The notes below the pieces were generated by a model. The model was not told the DNA's origin. It worked only from the letters and a program-made list of their open reading frames with translations, and made no database searches. Shown here in pieces: positions 14,241 through 27,157 of a stretch of DNA of 64,000 bases. The position numbers and the translations under genes are program-made. The stretch covers positions 7,828,259 through 7,892,258 of the forward strand of contig OX442320.1 in the NCBI GenBank assembly GCA_949358305.1. Reading direction: 5' to 3'. This DNA comes from Strigamia acuminata. Taxonomy: Eukaryota; Arthropoda; Chilopoda; Geophilomorpha; Linotaeniidae. Within the stretch, counting starts at the first letter, position 1, and every line of letters starts with the position of its first letter.

Positions 14241-15103
14241 GATGTTCATTTTTTCTTGAAAAACTTCCCTTATCTCTGAAACCATTTTGCATACGTGGGC
14301 ATAATTTTCTTCCATCATTTTTTCTCTCTCGTGTTTTTTCTCTCTTACCACGCGTTCACTTTGAGTTTAATACTTAAAGACGGTTTTGTTGTTGTGCATG
14401 GATTTTTTGCGCATATTTATGAGGGTTTTAGATGTTTACTAATTGGAAATAAAAAGGGTTAAAGTAGTTGAGTTAAATTTTTATTTATATTTTGTTTAAA
14501 GGTGGGAGGTTTGGGCCGACGAGGCCCTTACGACTCCGTAATTGTCGTCTAGGAATTGTAGCTTAATGTCATTAGTCAGTCATTTAGAATTTTCATGCGT
14601 GTACGTTTTCCTTTTCTATTTCGGGCGATGTGTTTGCTAAGTTTAAGGTGTGTTTGGGAGTTGGCATGTAAATTTGGATCGCGATGGTTAAAATTGTAAT
14701 GAAAAAAAGGAGAAAATGCCGTTGCGAGGCTTTAAGTAAAGAAAATTCAAATTGAAACGTCGCAAACGTGGAGTTAATTTTGACGCGGATTTTGAAAAAT
14801 ATTAAGAAATTGGAAAAAAGTTTGGTTTGCTCGATATTGGAAGACATTTTCTGTTTAAAACCCGGAGGTTAATGATGGGTTGTTGGGGGATTTGTGGAAA
14901 TGAGTTGAGAAATTGGTTTTTCTTGCATGTGTAGCCTTTATTTGCAAGTTGTTTACTTGAATGCTTAATGCGATGATGAGCGAAATGAATTTGGAATGTA
15001 AATAATAACAATAATCATTTGGACTAAAAGTGAGCATCCACTGCACGTTTTTCAAGTTATCTTTAATGGAGTGGAGCAAAAGAAATGAATGGCTAGAGGT
15101 TTT

Positions 15104-15147
15104 TTTTCTCTCCTCTCTCTCTTTCTCTCTCTTTCTCTCTCTCTCCC
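15104..15147 (+). repeat. Polypyrimidine TCTC-rich tract
   Basis: A nearly pure pyrimidine run of T, CTCT and CTTTCT blocks. No AG|GT junction follows it. Confidence 0.9.
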
Positions 15148-17154
15148 CGAATAGATATGAAGGAGGAAAGTGGATTTGACTTTGAAATGACTGCAGCGAT
15201 ACAAAATGTCAGTGTAAAAAGAAGATTTACTTGGCAACTGAGCTTTAAAGAGAGTGAATAAAGATGGCGGCAATTGTAGAAAATTGGTGAAATTGAGATG
15301 TAAGGAAATGTGATGCTCACTTGTTTGTGTGCAAAGATGATAAAAAAAAGCATCTCGTACATCTTTTTCAAATCCACAATGTCCTCCTTCCTTTCTTTTT
15401 TTTTTCTTTCTCTATCATTCCATCCCTCTTTTCTTTTTTCTTTTTTGGTTGTAGGAATTTCTCTTCCTTTCCTGTCAATTTTTTCCTATTTTTTTTGGAT
15501 GCTTTTCTTTTGGAGTTTCTTTGAGAAGTGCTGGTCTTTGCTGGATGTTCAGTGAAGTCTCTCATCTGTCAGTTGGTTCTCTTGACGATTGATCTAGCTG
15601 GAGAACCTGGGAATCATCTTTTCCCTTTCTGTATGGCAATTATTGAAGTGGCTTTTTGGACTTTTTTTTTTCTTTTTTTTTTTTCATTTTATTCCCCCTC
15701 CCTTTGGGATGTGTCTGTCTCACTTGTGAAGAGCTTCAGTATACTATATGGCTTTTTCTTTTATTCATCACTTTGAAGTTTGAATGCAGAAACATAGAGT
15801 GAAGTTTTAACTAAAAATTGGGAGCTTTGAATGTTTAAAGTTGAGTGGCTTTCTTTTCATGGGAGGTTTGGATGGGTATTGTCGGGTTTGTTGGAGGCAA
15901 CATGTTTTTCGAGCTGTCGGAATGGAAAGTTTTGTGCGAAGAAAAAGTTTGCTCGCTTCATTGATTGGTTTTAATTGAATTAGAAGTTGCTTACTGGGTT
16001 GTAAGTCTTAAAGAATTTGACAAAACACCAGATTAAGGTTTGGTGGGGTTTTGCTCATGAATAAGTCTGGTTTTTAATTAGGTAGAAATTAAATTAGATG
16101 TTATGTAAAGCTGACCTGGGGTCGGGAAGAAGAGTGTGAATTTGTCTTTGTTTTGTTTTGCTGGGGAAAGAATTGGAATGACAATTTGGAAGCGATTGGA
16201 ATTGTGGCTGGAGAAGAGTCTTGATGGATGCTGGGTGTGTTTTGATGCAGACGAGGTGAAATGTAGTTTGGCAGTAGCAAGTCAATCGTAAAATAGATTG
16301 CTGAATCACTGAGGGTTTCCTTTTTGTCTGTTTCTTTTCTTGTCTTTTTATTATTGTATTTATTTGGAGAATAAGATGGAGAAAGGAAATTTGAAGGGAA
16401 AAAATTGGAATATTTTTTGTTTTTTGTTCTTTTTTGGAGCTGTTGTTTGTATTTCGGAGCAGTTCTTTTTAAGATACAAACTTTGACTTTTGTCATTATG
16501 CACACATGGGCTTAGCCTCAAGGATAGCTTGGATTTCAGTTTTTTTTTTTTTTTGGTTTTGGCTTGAAGGCAATAGGTTTTTTTTGTGTTTTTTTGTGCA
16601 TGAGCCTTCAAGGCAAATAAGTTTCGCAGATTTTTTTTTCAAGTAATAATTACTTGAAAGTGTTTTAAATTACATTTTTGAGTAGCATCTGAAATTGGAA
16701 GATCCCAATTAAGTTTTTTTTTCGTTTTTTTTCTTTTGTTATTGTTTACATTCGTGGAAAAATAAACAAAAATTAGAACTGAAACTTCTTTTCAGCTTCA
16801 AGATGGTTGCGAAGCGTATTTTTCCAAAATTAGCTCGTTTGGTCAAGCTTGAAAGCAAATGGTTGGAAAACATGTTTTTAATTTCAGTGTTTTGCTTTCA
16901 ATCTTAATTTTTATCCACGAGTGGGTTAGTCAATCATGAAGCAATGTGTAAGCCTTTGGTATGGATTCTGTCTGTTTTGTTAGCGTGGTGTCCTTGCAGA
17001 CAATTCGCACATCTGCTTAGTACATCAATAGGTCATGCAAACTGAAGGAGTGAGGACTTACAGGCCGATGCTTCTCAACAAAACGCGCAGCAGGGATGGG
17101 TTTCGGTGCAGGGGTCCAATATTTGCATGAATCTTTCGAATCCTCGACCCAGAT

Positions 17155-17566
17155 GGTTCAAAAATACATTGAAATTAAATTGCAATGTATTTTGAAATGC
17201 ATTGAGTTCGAAGAGAATACAAAATGTATTCTCGTTTGCATTTCCAATACTATTATTTGTCAAATACGAATTTTTTCAATTGTGTTATGAAATGCATTAT
17301 TTAATGTACAGATAATATACCGTATTTTATCGATTAAGAGCCGCGGCTCTTATTCAAAACTGCCATTTTTGTCAGCAATTACAATTTCGGTTTTTCGTTT
17401 GTTACATTTGTTTAATGTTACTAATGAAGTCTGAACGTCACGAACGAAGCTACAATTCGAGGGCGACTCTTAATCGGTAAAATACGGTACTTAAGTCTGC
17501 AAAATGCTATACCTTATGGAATGTATTAAGTGAAAAGCAATTTTTTGTAAAATATATTTTTGAAGC
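17155..17566. mobile_element. MITE family A copy, interrupted by a second MITE
   Basis: The left end at 17155-17183 matches both ends of the element at 29916-30215 (26 of 29 positions against its right end). The right end at 17537-17566 is a more diverged version in reverse orientation. The interior has repeated AAATGCATT-like words. The element at 17318-17489 lies inside it. Without that insertion the length is about 240 bp, comparable to the 300-bp copy. Confidence 0.55.
17318..17489. mobile_element. Small MITE with TA target site and 20-bp-class inverted ends
   Basis: The ends read TACCGTATTTTATCGATTAA on the left and, on the opposite strand, TACCGTATTTTACCGATTAA on the right, with one mismatch over the first 20 bases. 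The terminal TA on both sides fits a TA target duplication. The element is about 170 bp and cannot code for a transposase. A 45-bp interior block (17403-17447) recurs in reverse orientation at 6678-6722. Confidence 0.75.
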
Positions 17567-17996
17567 ATACATCATATGGTTCATCATACATCATACATAC
17601 CATATGGGGAATCTTGAATCCCCAATCACGAAGAATCGTTGCTTGTCTTGAATTTAACTTGGGCAGTTATTCAATCCTTTGAGATGTCAATATTGATTTG
17701 TCTTTGTTGTTTAGCAAGTGCCATCATTAAGAGTAAAGTCGAGGGGTTTTAATCAATTACACGTAGTTACAAGCTTGGAGTGTAATTTTTAACACATTAG
17801 ATTTTTGCATGAATTGGACCACATGCAACGAATTGGTTCTTTTCTTTCTTTTCTATTTTTCTCTCTCTCGAGGCCATCTGCTTCCCCTATGCTTGGTTCT
17901 ATCTAGTGTGGTTGGATTGTGTTTCTCCCTTGTTCCTCCCTGGAGCAACTTTTTTCTCTTTTTTTGCCATCTGCTCCTACTGCTGCTGCAGGCCTC

Positions 17997-18020
17997 TTCT
18001 CTTCTCTTCTCTTCTCTTCT
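17997..18020 (+). repeat. TCTTC pentanucleotide repeat
   Basis: About five tandem TCTTC units. A similar run occurs at 61786-61808. Confidence 0.9.
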
Positions 18021-18935
18021 CGTTCTCTTGTTCTCTTTCTTCTTGATTTCACTTGTGCAAAAGTCAAGTCGGGGGCATGTGCTTTGAATGACAGATTCAT
18101 TGAAAACACAAAGATGCATCATACAGGCGAATGAATAAAATATCAGATATGGCTGCCCACTGGCATTTGGTTAGCTGGAAAAGTTTTCTGGTATTAAATA
18201 TCTTAACGCGTCCCTTGAATTTTGCCAATAAACCTGGCGAAATCCCTCTACCCCACTCACTTCCTTCTCTTTCTCCTCCTTCTCCCAACTTTTCACTTCT
18301 TGTGCCGGTTAAGCTTTCCTGCACACATAAAGCAAAGCCATATTGGACTCTGTACACATTTGTAGGTTTTCTTGATGTTATGAGCGAACGAGGGGGAAGG
18401 GTGTTAGCGGGAGGGGTTGCACCAGTCAGCGAGATATTCGCAGGCACAGAACATTTAGTGTGAATGAGGCATTTTGAAAGCGAGACTGGAGGGTGCTGCC
18501 TGGCACGAGCAGTTGCTGGTGGTATATCATTTGTAATGCGCTGCAATTTGACGATATGGTGGGCGAATGGATTTAAATGTTGCGTGGATTTAGCAAGTTT
18601 ATACAGCTGCAGCTGCGGGATCAAACGGAGTGAGTGAGGCACACGATTCTGCCTGCACACCGTGAGAGAGAGAAAGAGAAAGAGAAAAAGAAAAAGAAAG
18701 AAAGAAAATAGATGTGCTAAATGAATTAGTAGCAGAAGGGAAAAGGTAAAGTGGGGGTGGTAATTGGCTTTTATCTGGATTGTGGGAGACGTTAGTGAAT
18801 GCCAAAGGAGAAGAAAAATGGAGGCTGCGAAAGTTGATTAAATAAAGTATTGTTATCATTCAACCTGCTTTTCTGCACCTTAATGAAGTTTCGGCATATT
18901 TAAGTTGTGCTTTGAAATCCTCTGGGGTCAAGTGG

Positions 18936-18960
18936 CATCGCATCGCATCGCATCGCATCG
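18936..18960 (+). repeat. GCATC pentanucleotide repeat
   Basis: Five copies of GCATC (or CATCG) stand in tandem, followed by GGTTTCGG. Confidence 0.95.
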
Positions 18961-19475
18961 GTTTCGGTTTGTGGGAGAGGTTTCGAGAAATAATTAAAGA
19001 GGATGAAGGAAGGCCGGGCAGATTTTTGTATTTGTTGGGGGGTTGTGTAAATGCACCATGTTCGAGTCAACACATGGGACTGATGGCTCTGCTTCTCGCA
19101 ACGGATGGCTATGCTTTCGGATTATTCTGTCCTCAAAGATCCTCGTCTGCAATTGAAGCTGTTACACTCGAGTCTGGAGGCAATCAACTAACCACTCAAC
19201 CAACAAAGCCGGGGGAATATAGAAGACTAGGATTAAAAAAGGAATACGAGAGAGAGAGAGGATCTAATTGGAAAAACTTGACGAGATTTATTCATATTGC
19301 AGACGATAGGTGCATTATTCTTGCAAGTCAAACTCGAGTTTAGACTTTAGTGGCTTATATTTTGTTTGCATCGGAAAGTTTGGGCTAGTCTCACATTTAA
19401 ATCTAGTTTTGCTTAATTTTAGGCTTAAAAACAAACACATAAACGGGTATGGATGGTGTTGTTGGAACTGCTCTT

Positions 19476-19588
19476 GGCAGTTATCTAGTTCTTTGGCAGT
19501 TATCTAGTTCTTCGGCTGTTATCTAGTTCTTTGGCAGTTATCTAGTTCTATGGCAGTTATCTAGTTCTATGGCAGTTATCTAGTTATC
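19476..19588 (+). repeat. 19-bp tandem repeat, about six copies
   Basis: The unit is GGCAGTTATCTAGTTCTTT with small changes (TTC or TAT at the end, one GGCTG). Copies start at 19476, 19495, 19514, 19533, 19552 and 19571; the last is partial. High identity suggests recent expansion. Confidence 0.95.
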
Positions 19589-20954
19589 TACGTAGTTCAT
19601 GCAACTGTATTAGAATTATACAGTTTAAAAATTGTTAAACTAATTTAAATGTTAGGCTAGCCCAAACTTTCTGGTGCGAGCAGTGTATTAAGCTTAATAG
19701 CGACGTAAAAGTCGATTTGTGGGGAGTTTTTTTAAAAAAAATTCTTTTTAGAATTCTTTATTTGGGTAAAATATTGCAAATGTGAAAATGATTTAAAAAG
19801 GAGAATGTCGGATTTGGTTTAGTTGTATGCACGCAACGCAACGCAAGTTCGCAACGCACTCTTCGTTGATCAAAGCGACGGCAATGAGCGGAGATTGTAA
19901 AGTAATTTGATGAAAGTGTTTGAAAGGAGAATGCGAGTTTCCTTGAGAGTCAATGGTGCGACTCTAGAAAATGCATGTGAGCCTTACTTTGACAAAACTG
20001 GCAAATGCCCCTTTGATTGAAAGCGATCTAATGATAACGGCGAATGAACATTTGCCACATAATTCCATCGTCGTTTTCCTTTTGTAATTGCCCAATAAAG
20101 TTGCTGCTTCTTTTTTTATATCTGTCTATGAGTAATAATCATGAGATAGTCGTCGTATAGCCTGCTTGCCTTTTACCCTATAATCAATTCTTGGCCTTCT
20201 CTCACTTTCCCTGCACGAAAATTGGTTACGTCACACGCGGGCGAACCTAAGTTTAACTGCACTCGCCTGACCTAATCAATCCATCATGGGCGCTTGATGG
20301 CGCTATTATGAAGTTGCCTGGCTATAATACCGCATTGCTTTTCATTGATTCCCTAATCTGTCACCAGATGTGACTTGCCCGCTTGTGCATGATGCGCGAT
20401 TTGGGGCTTGTGGATACAGGCAAGAATTTGCGCGCATCTGACAAGCACTTTGGGCCGTTTGCTTTTGATGATGATTATGTTGGGGGTTGAGTTTATTAAA
20501 TTTTAGGGTTTTGTAAAAAGGTGGGGGTTGGGGGGTGGGGCGAATGTTGAAAATAATAGATGCATGGGCGAGCACTTAACTCGGCACTTAATCTTTACAA
20601 GTAGGAATTAAATATGGCTGAAAGGGTTATAGAGAAAGAGAAAGAAAGGGGGGAAGGGAATTAAGAGAAAAGTGATAGCTTTACACGATTTAAGACTCTG
20701 GTTTGGTGCTTAGAAAAGGAAAGGAGTACGGGAGGGGTCGAGGAGTGGAGAGGAGAGGAGAAAAAAGGGGGACAAGTTGATGGATGAGAGGCGTGTAGAC
20801 TGAGCATTGCCATCTTGAATAAATCTAACCTAATCCACAATTCCATTAAAATGGTTAAAGCAATTCTGTGTGAGAGCAGATTCCACTCCATCACGGAGAG
20901 GAGAGAAGGGTGGGTGGGGTTGTGTAAGTGAGAGAGATGCTGGTGCAGCATCCC

Positions 20955-20968
20955 GTTGCCATGGATAC
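20955..20968 (+). promoter_or_regulatory. X-box-like motif
   Basis: GTTGCCATGGATAC has a perfect first half-site and one mismatch in the second. Confidence 0.45.
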
Positions 20969-22186
20969 GAAGATGGGAGAGGACAAGGCATCAGATAAGA
21001 GGCGGAGATAAAGAGCATTGTTAGTTTCTCTCCAAGGAGTCGAGAAAGAGAGAATAAACAAAAGATGGATAGACGGATGGATCTGCTGATCAAGAGATTG
21101 CTGTCAAGTTGGGTGCTTGCGAATCTCGTTGCGAGTGTTAAGTTGGGGTTTGTTTACTCGCGGCAGTGTAATTGGTTATGATGATTTTGTTGGAAACGAA
21201 ACGAAACGAAAGAAATCAGTCGGCTCAGATTTAGGTCACACACATTAGATGCAATCAAGCGCTCGCTTTAGACGCTTTATACGCTTTTTCGTGTTTCGGA
21301 GAAGAGCAGCAGCACAAAAAACACAAATAAATGGCAATTAAAATTCCTCGCATTTCACGCAGTGCCTGGATTATGCGCCTCTTCTGTGAACTGGTTTTGC
21401 TTTTCTTTTTCTGTCTGATTAACTAATTTAAGAGTAGCAAAGTCGTGTTTGAAATGCATTTTTGTTGAGGTCGAGAACGGGTCTTATTTTGCTGGCGTTT
21501 CGTAGGAATAACGTTACAAATTTTCAATAGTCATGGGAGAAAGAGATGGCGAGATTACAATGGATGGAATTTACTTGCACATGTCAAGACCTAGGTCATG
21601 TTCGCGAAAAATATGTTTTGAAGCGGACCACGCCTAACACGGTTTTTGATATTGAAAAATATTTGATTTTTTTTATTTATTTATTTATTTAAATTTTTGC
21701 TTCTAGTTTGCGGTGGTAAATTAATGGGAGCGGAGTAAATATTTGATTATTTGTGGGTCTATTCTTAAGCAAATAAGAAGGATGTAGTTTGGAGCGTTAA
21801 CGGTTCTTTTATGTAAATGTTGCCATTGAAGATATCATTTTAAGGAATTGGTTGGACCGACTTTTGTGCGGGAAATGGCGAGATTTGTGTTTGCTTGGAT
21901 GAAGTTGTATTACGACGCTTCGGTTCGTTTAAAAAAAAGTGCATTTTGAGGTAGGCAAATGGGTTGCTCGTGCCATTGAATTTGGTTACGGTTTGGTTTG
22001 CTTGTAGTGGCACAGCAAACTCTTGTCTGCGATTGGTCGAATCGGCTGCTCGCACCGAGTTTCTTCACGTTGAACTTCCTTCCTGTTTAATTAACACCCG
22101 AGTCGTGTAATTTTCTTTTACTTTTCTCTCGACTTGATATGGATAAATTTATATAAAAAGGGAAGAAGGAAAGGGGGGCGAGGTGG

Positions 22187-22200
22187 TCGCCAGATGGTGC
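22187..22200 (+). promoter_or_regulatory. CTCF-like motif
   Basis: TCGCCAGATGGTGC has one mismatch to the CGCCAGATGGCGC site seen at 56919. Confidence 0.45.
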
Positions 22201-22758
22201 AAGTTGGCGACACGACACTGAGCCAATTTAGTGAATATGTTAATTATACTTATTCCATTTCTAATTTTTTGGGATACGATTTTTCAAACATGTTGAAAAC
22301 GCGAGTGCTAATATTTCTTTTTTCCAGCCATCAAAATGAAATGTAATTCCGAATTTGCATAATTTTGTTTTGAAATTCGTTTCACGGCCACCAGTCGGTA
22401 TATAGTCGCATTAATTGCGCAATAACTCCCTTTTTAAACGCATAAAATAACCCTAATTACTCGGGGAAAGATTTTTTTTCTTTCTTTTCTTCTTCCTCCT
22501 TCTCCTTTGAAACGAGGAGATTTTTCATGAAGTGTGTTGAATGAATGAGAGATGCAAAGCAATTTTCATTAATTTCACTTTGTGGCGGTTGAGCGAAGCG
22601 TCGTTGTTGGGTGGCAGCGGCCATTTCCCGCCCGCCCTTTCCTTGTCCCTACTGTTTTGTTGGAAGCGCCATCTATCAAGGGTGATAATAAATTTGCGAG
22701 GCAACCGTTGATGAATTTAAAATTTTCAGCACTGCATTGAAATTGCGCACTCGTTCGT

Positions 22759-22762
<4 letters not shown>

Positions 22763-22795
<33 letters not shown>
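22763..22795 (+). repeat. CT dinucleotide microsatellite
   Basis: An uninterrupted CT run of about 16 units. Such GA/CT tracts can bind GAGA-factor-like proteins in arthropods, which is only a possibility here. Confidence 0.97.
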
Positions 22796-22797
<2 letters not shown>

Positions 22798-24202
22798 CAA
22801 ATGAAAAAGAAGTGGAGATGCAATGAAACGCAGTTTGTTTCAGCTCGGATTAAATGGCGGGAAAAGGCGAAGCCAGTGGGTCCATTAAAGGCGCGCGCAC
22901 AGCGTTAAGGGCCCGTGATACAGGTGATAATCAGGGTATCGAAGCAGGAGGAAATGAAGACATTCGTTTGCTTATGTCATGTTTAATGGGGGCGTGGAGG
23001 GGCTTTAATAGCAGCTGCCAGACCGGGGGGTGATTTTGTTTTTTTAAAGGGTTTGTTGTGTTGTGATTTACCTGTGATTGCTGCAGGTTATTGACTCGCG
23101 TCGCGTCGAAATGTTGCGATTTGTTGGGGTTTATGTCGATAGTTTGTCGATTTTTAATGGAATTTGTTAGCGGTGGACACGAAAGTTTGTGGGATTAGGT
23201 TTGAAGCATCGATTGGCTTTATTGATTGACATTTATCGCTGATGTTGATTATTTGGGATTAGTCGATTTTGTGCATTAAGTGTAACGGGGGCGCATCGGG
23301 TCATAGTTTAATCTCGATTTGGAATCTATCAGCGTAAAAATCAATTTGAATTTCTAATGGAAATGGCAAGCGCATCTGGATAATCGATTAGCGGTGTTGG
23401 GAATTAATAATTCGCCGGTTCGGGGTTCTGCTGACTTGTGAGTTTGGGATTTTTCTTATTGTTTTGTTTGTTGCACGCGTGAGGAATTGGGCTGGGTAGA
23501 GTTGGATTTTAATGTTTTTAATAATTCATCGGAAAAGGAGTAAAATATGAGTGGTGCTGTGTGCAAATGTAGATAGATAGATGCAGATGGGTGTGGTGTG
23601 GTGCGGCGTGGTTGGAATTTCGCCTCGTCTTGCTTGTTATCTGTGATTTAGGTTTGCCTGTGCGTTTCTGCACTTTTGTTTTCTTGTTTTCCAGCGTTTG
23701 CTCTTTAGAAATGAAAAACGGAGCGGGGAAATGGTGATGCGAAGTTAATTCTGTAATATTTTTTACAGCTCCGTCTCGCGTTATGTAAATTCGACTTAAT
23801 TTGGCCGCCCCGCTTTTGGTGAGAAAATGAAATTCAGGAGTGAAAAGTTCGCTTTTCTTTTTAGTCGCTCGAAAAAAGTGTAATTAGATGCTTTCAAAGT
23901 GATTTTTTAGCTTCGTGATTACATTTTATGGTTGGGTTTTGCCGTTTGGGCGCAATAAAGTCGACGTGTCTGGCCGCCATTTTTATTATTTTTATTTTAT
24001 TATTATTATTTTGTGGGAGACCGGGAAATGCGAAGTGAAGACGATGTTTGATATCGTGCATTTGATTGCGATGCAATGCGTAGGAAGTGTGTAAGTGTCA
24101 CGTGATTGGTGGTAATCCTCGTGTGAGTTGAGTAGGAGAGCGCTGTAGCCTGAAAATCCACCTAACATATGTTGGTGCCAGGCAGGCGGGACTGCCTGCC
24201 GC

Positions 24203-24216
24203 GTCGCCATGGTAAC
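24203..24216 (+). promoter_or_regulatory. X-box motif beside a GC hairpin
   Basis: GTCGCCATGGTAAC is a full X-box match. Just upstream, GGCAGGC (24181-24187) and GCCTGCC (24194-24200) form a 7-bp inverted repeat. Confidence 0.55.
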
Positions 24217-25245
24217 CGTTGTACTCGGTCGTCAGGGCACCAAGAGAAAGATCTTTTTCTTCTGAAAGACGAGTCTTAAGAACTTTTTTTTTTCCTTTTA
24301 TTTTTTTTTCTTTTTCTTTTTCGTGTTTTTTTTCTTTTTTCGTTCTTAGCTTTTGCTCTCAATGTTCTTTATTGGACAGTGAAATTCACAAATCAGATTA
24401 GTTTTTGGTGAGTGGGTGAAGCGAGTTTTGCTCCTTTTGATGCCTGATTCATTCGAAATCGGATTGTGCTTTGTGAAATTTGTTGGAATTTTGGTTAGTT
24501 GTACAAGTTTGGTTTGCACAACTAGTTTAATGGGTTAAAGGGAATGTTTCTTGTTTATTTTAATTTGGGTTAATGGGTTCAAATAATTTTTATTTCTAAT
24601 TAATGCGCTGAATTTTAAATGTCGCAGATTCTGCGACTCGGGTTCACCCGAACTGAAATAGAAATCAGAGTTTTTAATTACGAGTTAGTCGAGGAAAAAT
24701 CGTGTTGAATGTGTAATTATTTAGACGGGGAAAAATGTAATTGACTTAGAAGAAGTTTATTTTGAGTTTTTTTAATAATATTATTTGGAATTATGCAGAG
24801 TGTGGTTTTTATTTTGTCACGCAGTTTGCAAGATGGAAATACTAGATAGTTGGTTAATGAATTTTTATCAAGGTGGACGGACTGGTGTTTTTCGGTTGGT
24901 GTTGCTTGTGGATATAAAATTTCTTTCCCCTTTCAACCTGCAATTCCCTGAGAGAATTGAATTTAATGAATTTTAAAGTTGCTTCATACTTGGTGTTGCA
25001 GGCAAAAGGATGCTTGATTTGATTTAAGAGCAACGCGCTTTAAGTGATCCCTTACTTTACTCGGCAACAAAAGGGATTTTCGTTGCGTTTTTCTGATTTT
25101 TTTTGTGTGTTTTGTTTTGTTTTGTTTATTATTTCGTTTGCACGTTTGCTTTAGTGTTTGTTTAATTTCAATTTTTGTTTAATCTCGTTTGTTTGCTAAT
25201 TTGTATTTACTCAATGATAAATGTGTTTTATTTTTGTTTGAACAG

Positions 25246-25294
25246 ATAGAAGACGCAATGCTCATGTTTGATAAACAGACGAACCGGCATAGAG
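25246..25294 (+). CDS. Rbp6: Musashi/Rbp6 internal exon, middle of RRM2
   Basis: This 49-nt exon encodes IEDAMLMFDKQTNRHRG, with the last glycine codon split. It follows a TTTGTTTGAACAG acceptor and ends at AGAG|GTAAGA. In Musashi proteins this segment is the helix 1 end, beta-2 strand and loop that lead into the RNP1 octamer of RRM2. The family binds UAG-containing 3'UTR motifs and controls translation in neural and progenitor cells. The wording IEDAMLMFDKQTNRHRG fits arthropod Rbp6 and vertebrate MSI1/MSI2 better than Drosophila msi, as I recall them. The incoming intron is phase 0 and the outgoing intron is phase 1. The exon reads directly into the exon at 60982 to rebuild RGFGFVTF. The upstream part of RRM2, RRM1 and the N-terminus are outside the window. 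Family assignment is nearly certain; the orthologue choice is less so. Confidence 0.95.
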
Positions 25295-27157
25295 GTAAGA
25301 GTTTTAATTAGTTTATTAGATTTTTATAAGCTCTAGACAGATTAAAGTGTGAGTTTACGCTCGTGAATTTGAGTTGGAGGCCACTCGATGCGTTTGGAAA
25401 GTGTTTTGAGGGTTTTAATTTTAATTTTTGACTAAATGTGCCAGAAATGGGTTTCAATTTGACTCGGAATGAGTGACATCAACTCGGAAAATGAGTTTGA
25501 AAGGGATGGTTGCAAACAGATGTCAACAAAATGTTGTTTACAAATTGCTAGATTTTGATTCTCAAAAAATTGGTCCGTAAATTGAGTGGATTTCAGTATA
25601 AATGAATTTTCGAGTGCGTGTATTGTGGCGTGCATTGTTCAGCTTAAAAACTCGTATTCAAATCAAAAAGTAGAATGTTGTACTAATATATGGGTGCGGT
25701 TGCGAACGAGATGGAAATATATTAAACGCAGAATCCTCCCAAAAGATGAATAGGTAAAATTATACGGGAAGTCAAAAATGAAGAAATGAAAAAGATAGAA
25801 ATGGCGAGTGGAGGGTATGGAATTGTACTCTTTTTTTTTTAATTTATTAAACGTATTCATCATATTTTTTGAGTTAAAACCACATGAAGATAGAAAAAAA
25901 GATAAGAATTTTCAATATTAAATATGATTTTTCTCGTGCATATTTTTTCGCTTTTTGCGAGGTTAAAGCAGAAATGCTGGTTTTGTTTTATTTTGTGAGA
26001 AAAATAAAGGATTGTATGCGGTTTTTTAATAGTGGTTTGGGGCCCCCGAACACGTTTGATTGAATGTTATGACTTGTGGGGTTTTGCATTTATTCGTAAG
26101 GGATGCCAAGATTAAAAATGGAAACGTTTGATCGCCGTGAATTATATTCACCAGTTGAGGGAGTTTAACGTGCTTAATAAATGTTTTTATTTTGGGAAGA
26201 TGGTTCGTGACATTTTGAAGGGAAAAAATGTTTGGAAATGTTTTGCGAATTGGATTAGCATTACTGGTGTTCCGCAGCAAAGCTCAGGGGTTGCATTTGG
26301 CGAAAAGAGAGGAAATATGGTTGGAATATAAACATATAATTTGTAAAAGTGAAAAGTTGGTTGTGTTGGAAGCATTAGGTGGAGGGAATGGAAGATTTGA
26401 TTGGAAATTAATCGGATTGTCTCGGGAGACCGTCGCTCGTTCGAAATGGTAAAATTTGTTACTCGATTCCCAGTTGGATCGCTGCTGATATTGTCAGGCG
26501 ATTCGTTCGTTAGCTCCCATTTCTCGATCGACCCTTTTCATTATACAAAACGCCGTAAATTATCGGGACTTAATCCGGGAATTTTGACAGGGAAAGTGAT
26601 TTCTGGCTGGAAAAATTGGTGATCACGTTTCATCATTTTAAATTGCTCGCTGCCACTGTCGAAATTGTAAATAATGTGCAGCGAAACATAATGATGATGC
26701 CGTGGAAATGCGGCCATTTTTAATTGCCTGCTTTGAGTTTCGGTTAAGTTTAAAAGATGAACAAAAATGGCCGTCTTAATTTGAATCTTAGCGTTTATCG
26801 CTGCACTAAAGTGGGATTTCATTAACAAAATCAATATGAATGAGTCGGGGAAGGGGATTCGTGTTAAAGAGTCGCAATCATTTGTGGAGAATTTCTTTCT
26901 TCTTTTTTATTTTTTCGCTATTGAAGGTTTATCAAAAAATTAATGGAAAAATGTTGGAATCCAAGTTGGCAATCTCGAGTTGTTTTCAGTCCGCGCCAGA
27001 TGACACGTTGAGAATCCGCACACTGAATTGATTTGACTTCTTTTCTTGCTCAGACGAGAGAAAGAGAGTGAGAGTGAGACAGAGTTGCGCAGTATAGTTT
27101 ATCCTCTTGTGTTTTTTTTCTTTCTTTTTTCTTTTTGCCTATTAGTTGGGTCTCTGC

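Larger units (their letters stand above)
1..25245 (+). other. 3' part of long Rbp6 intron (starts upstream of window)
   Basis: This stretch is non-coding intron that ends at the acceptor AACAG at 25241-25245. The true intron is longer than 25.2 kb because its donor lies upstream. I found no RRM1-like or RRM2 beta-1 exon here. It holds an inverted-repeat element at 6263-6666, a nested MITE pair at 17155-17566, a 19-bp tandem repeat at 19476-19588, RFX X-box-like sites (including a tandem pair near 13040), several ATGGCGG motifs, and many low-complexity tracts. The short reading frames, including a 187-codon minus-strand frame at 18097-18660, resemble no family I know. Confidence 0.85.

Noticed and set aside
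14157-14351. Lysine-rich minus-strand frame
   Set aside because: It is a translation of the 42-nt poly(T) tract.
18097-18660. 187-codon minus-strand open frame, the longest in the window
   Set aside because: It resembles no family I know, is rich in low-complexity residues, and lies antisense in G+T-rich DNA where stops are depleted on the other strand.
19476-19588. Resemblance of TCTTTGGCAGTTATCTAG to miR-9
   Set aside because: Two inserted bases break the seed-region match, and the tandem array does not form a precursor hairpin.
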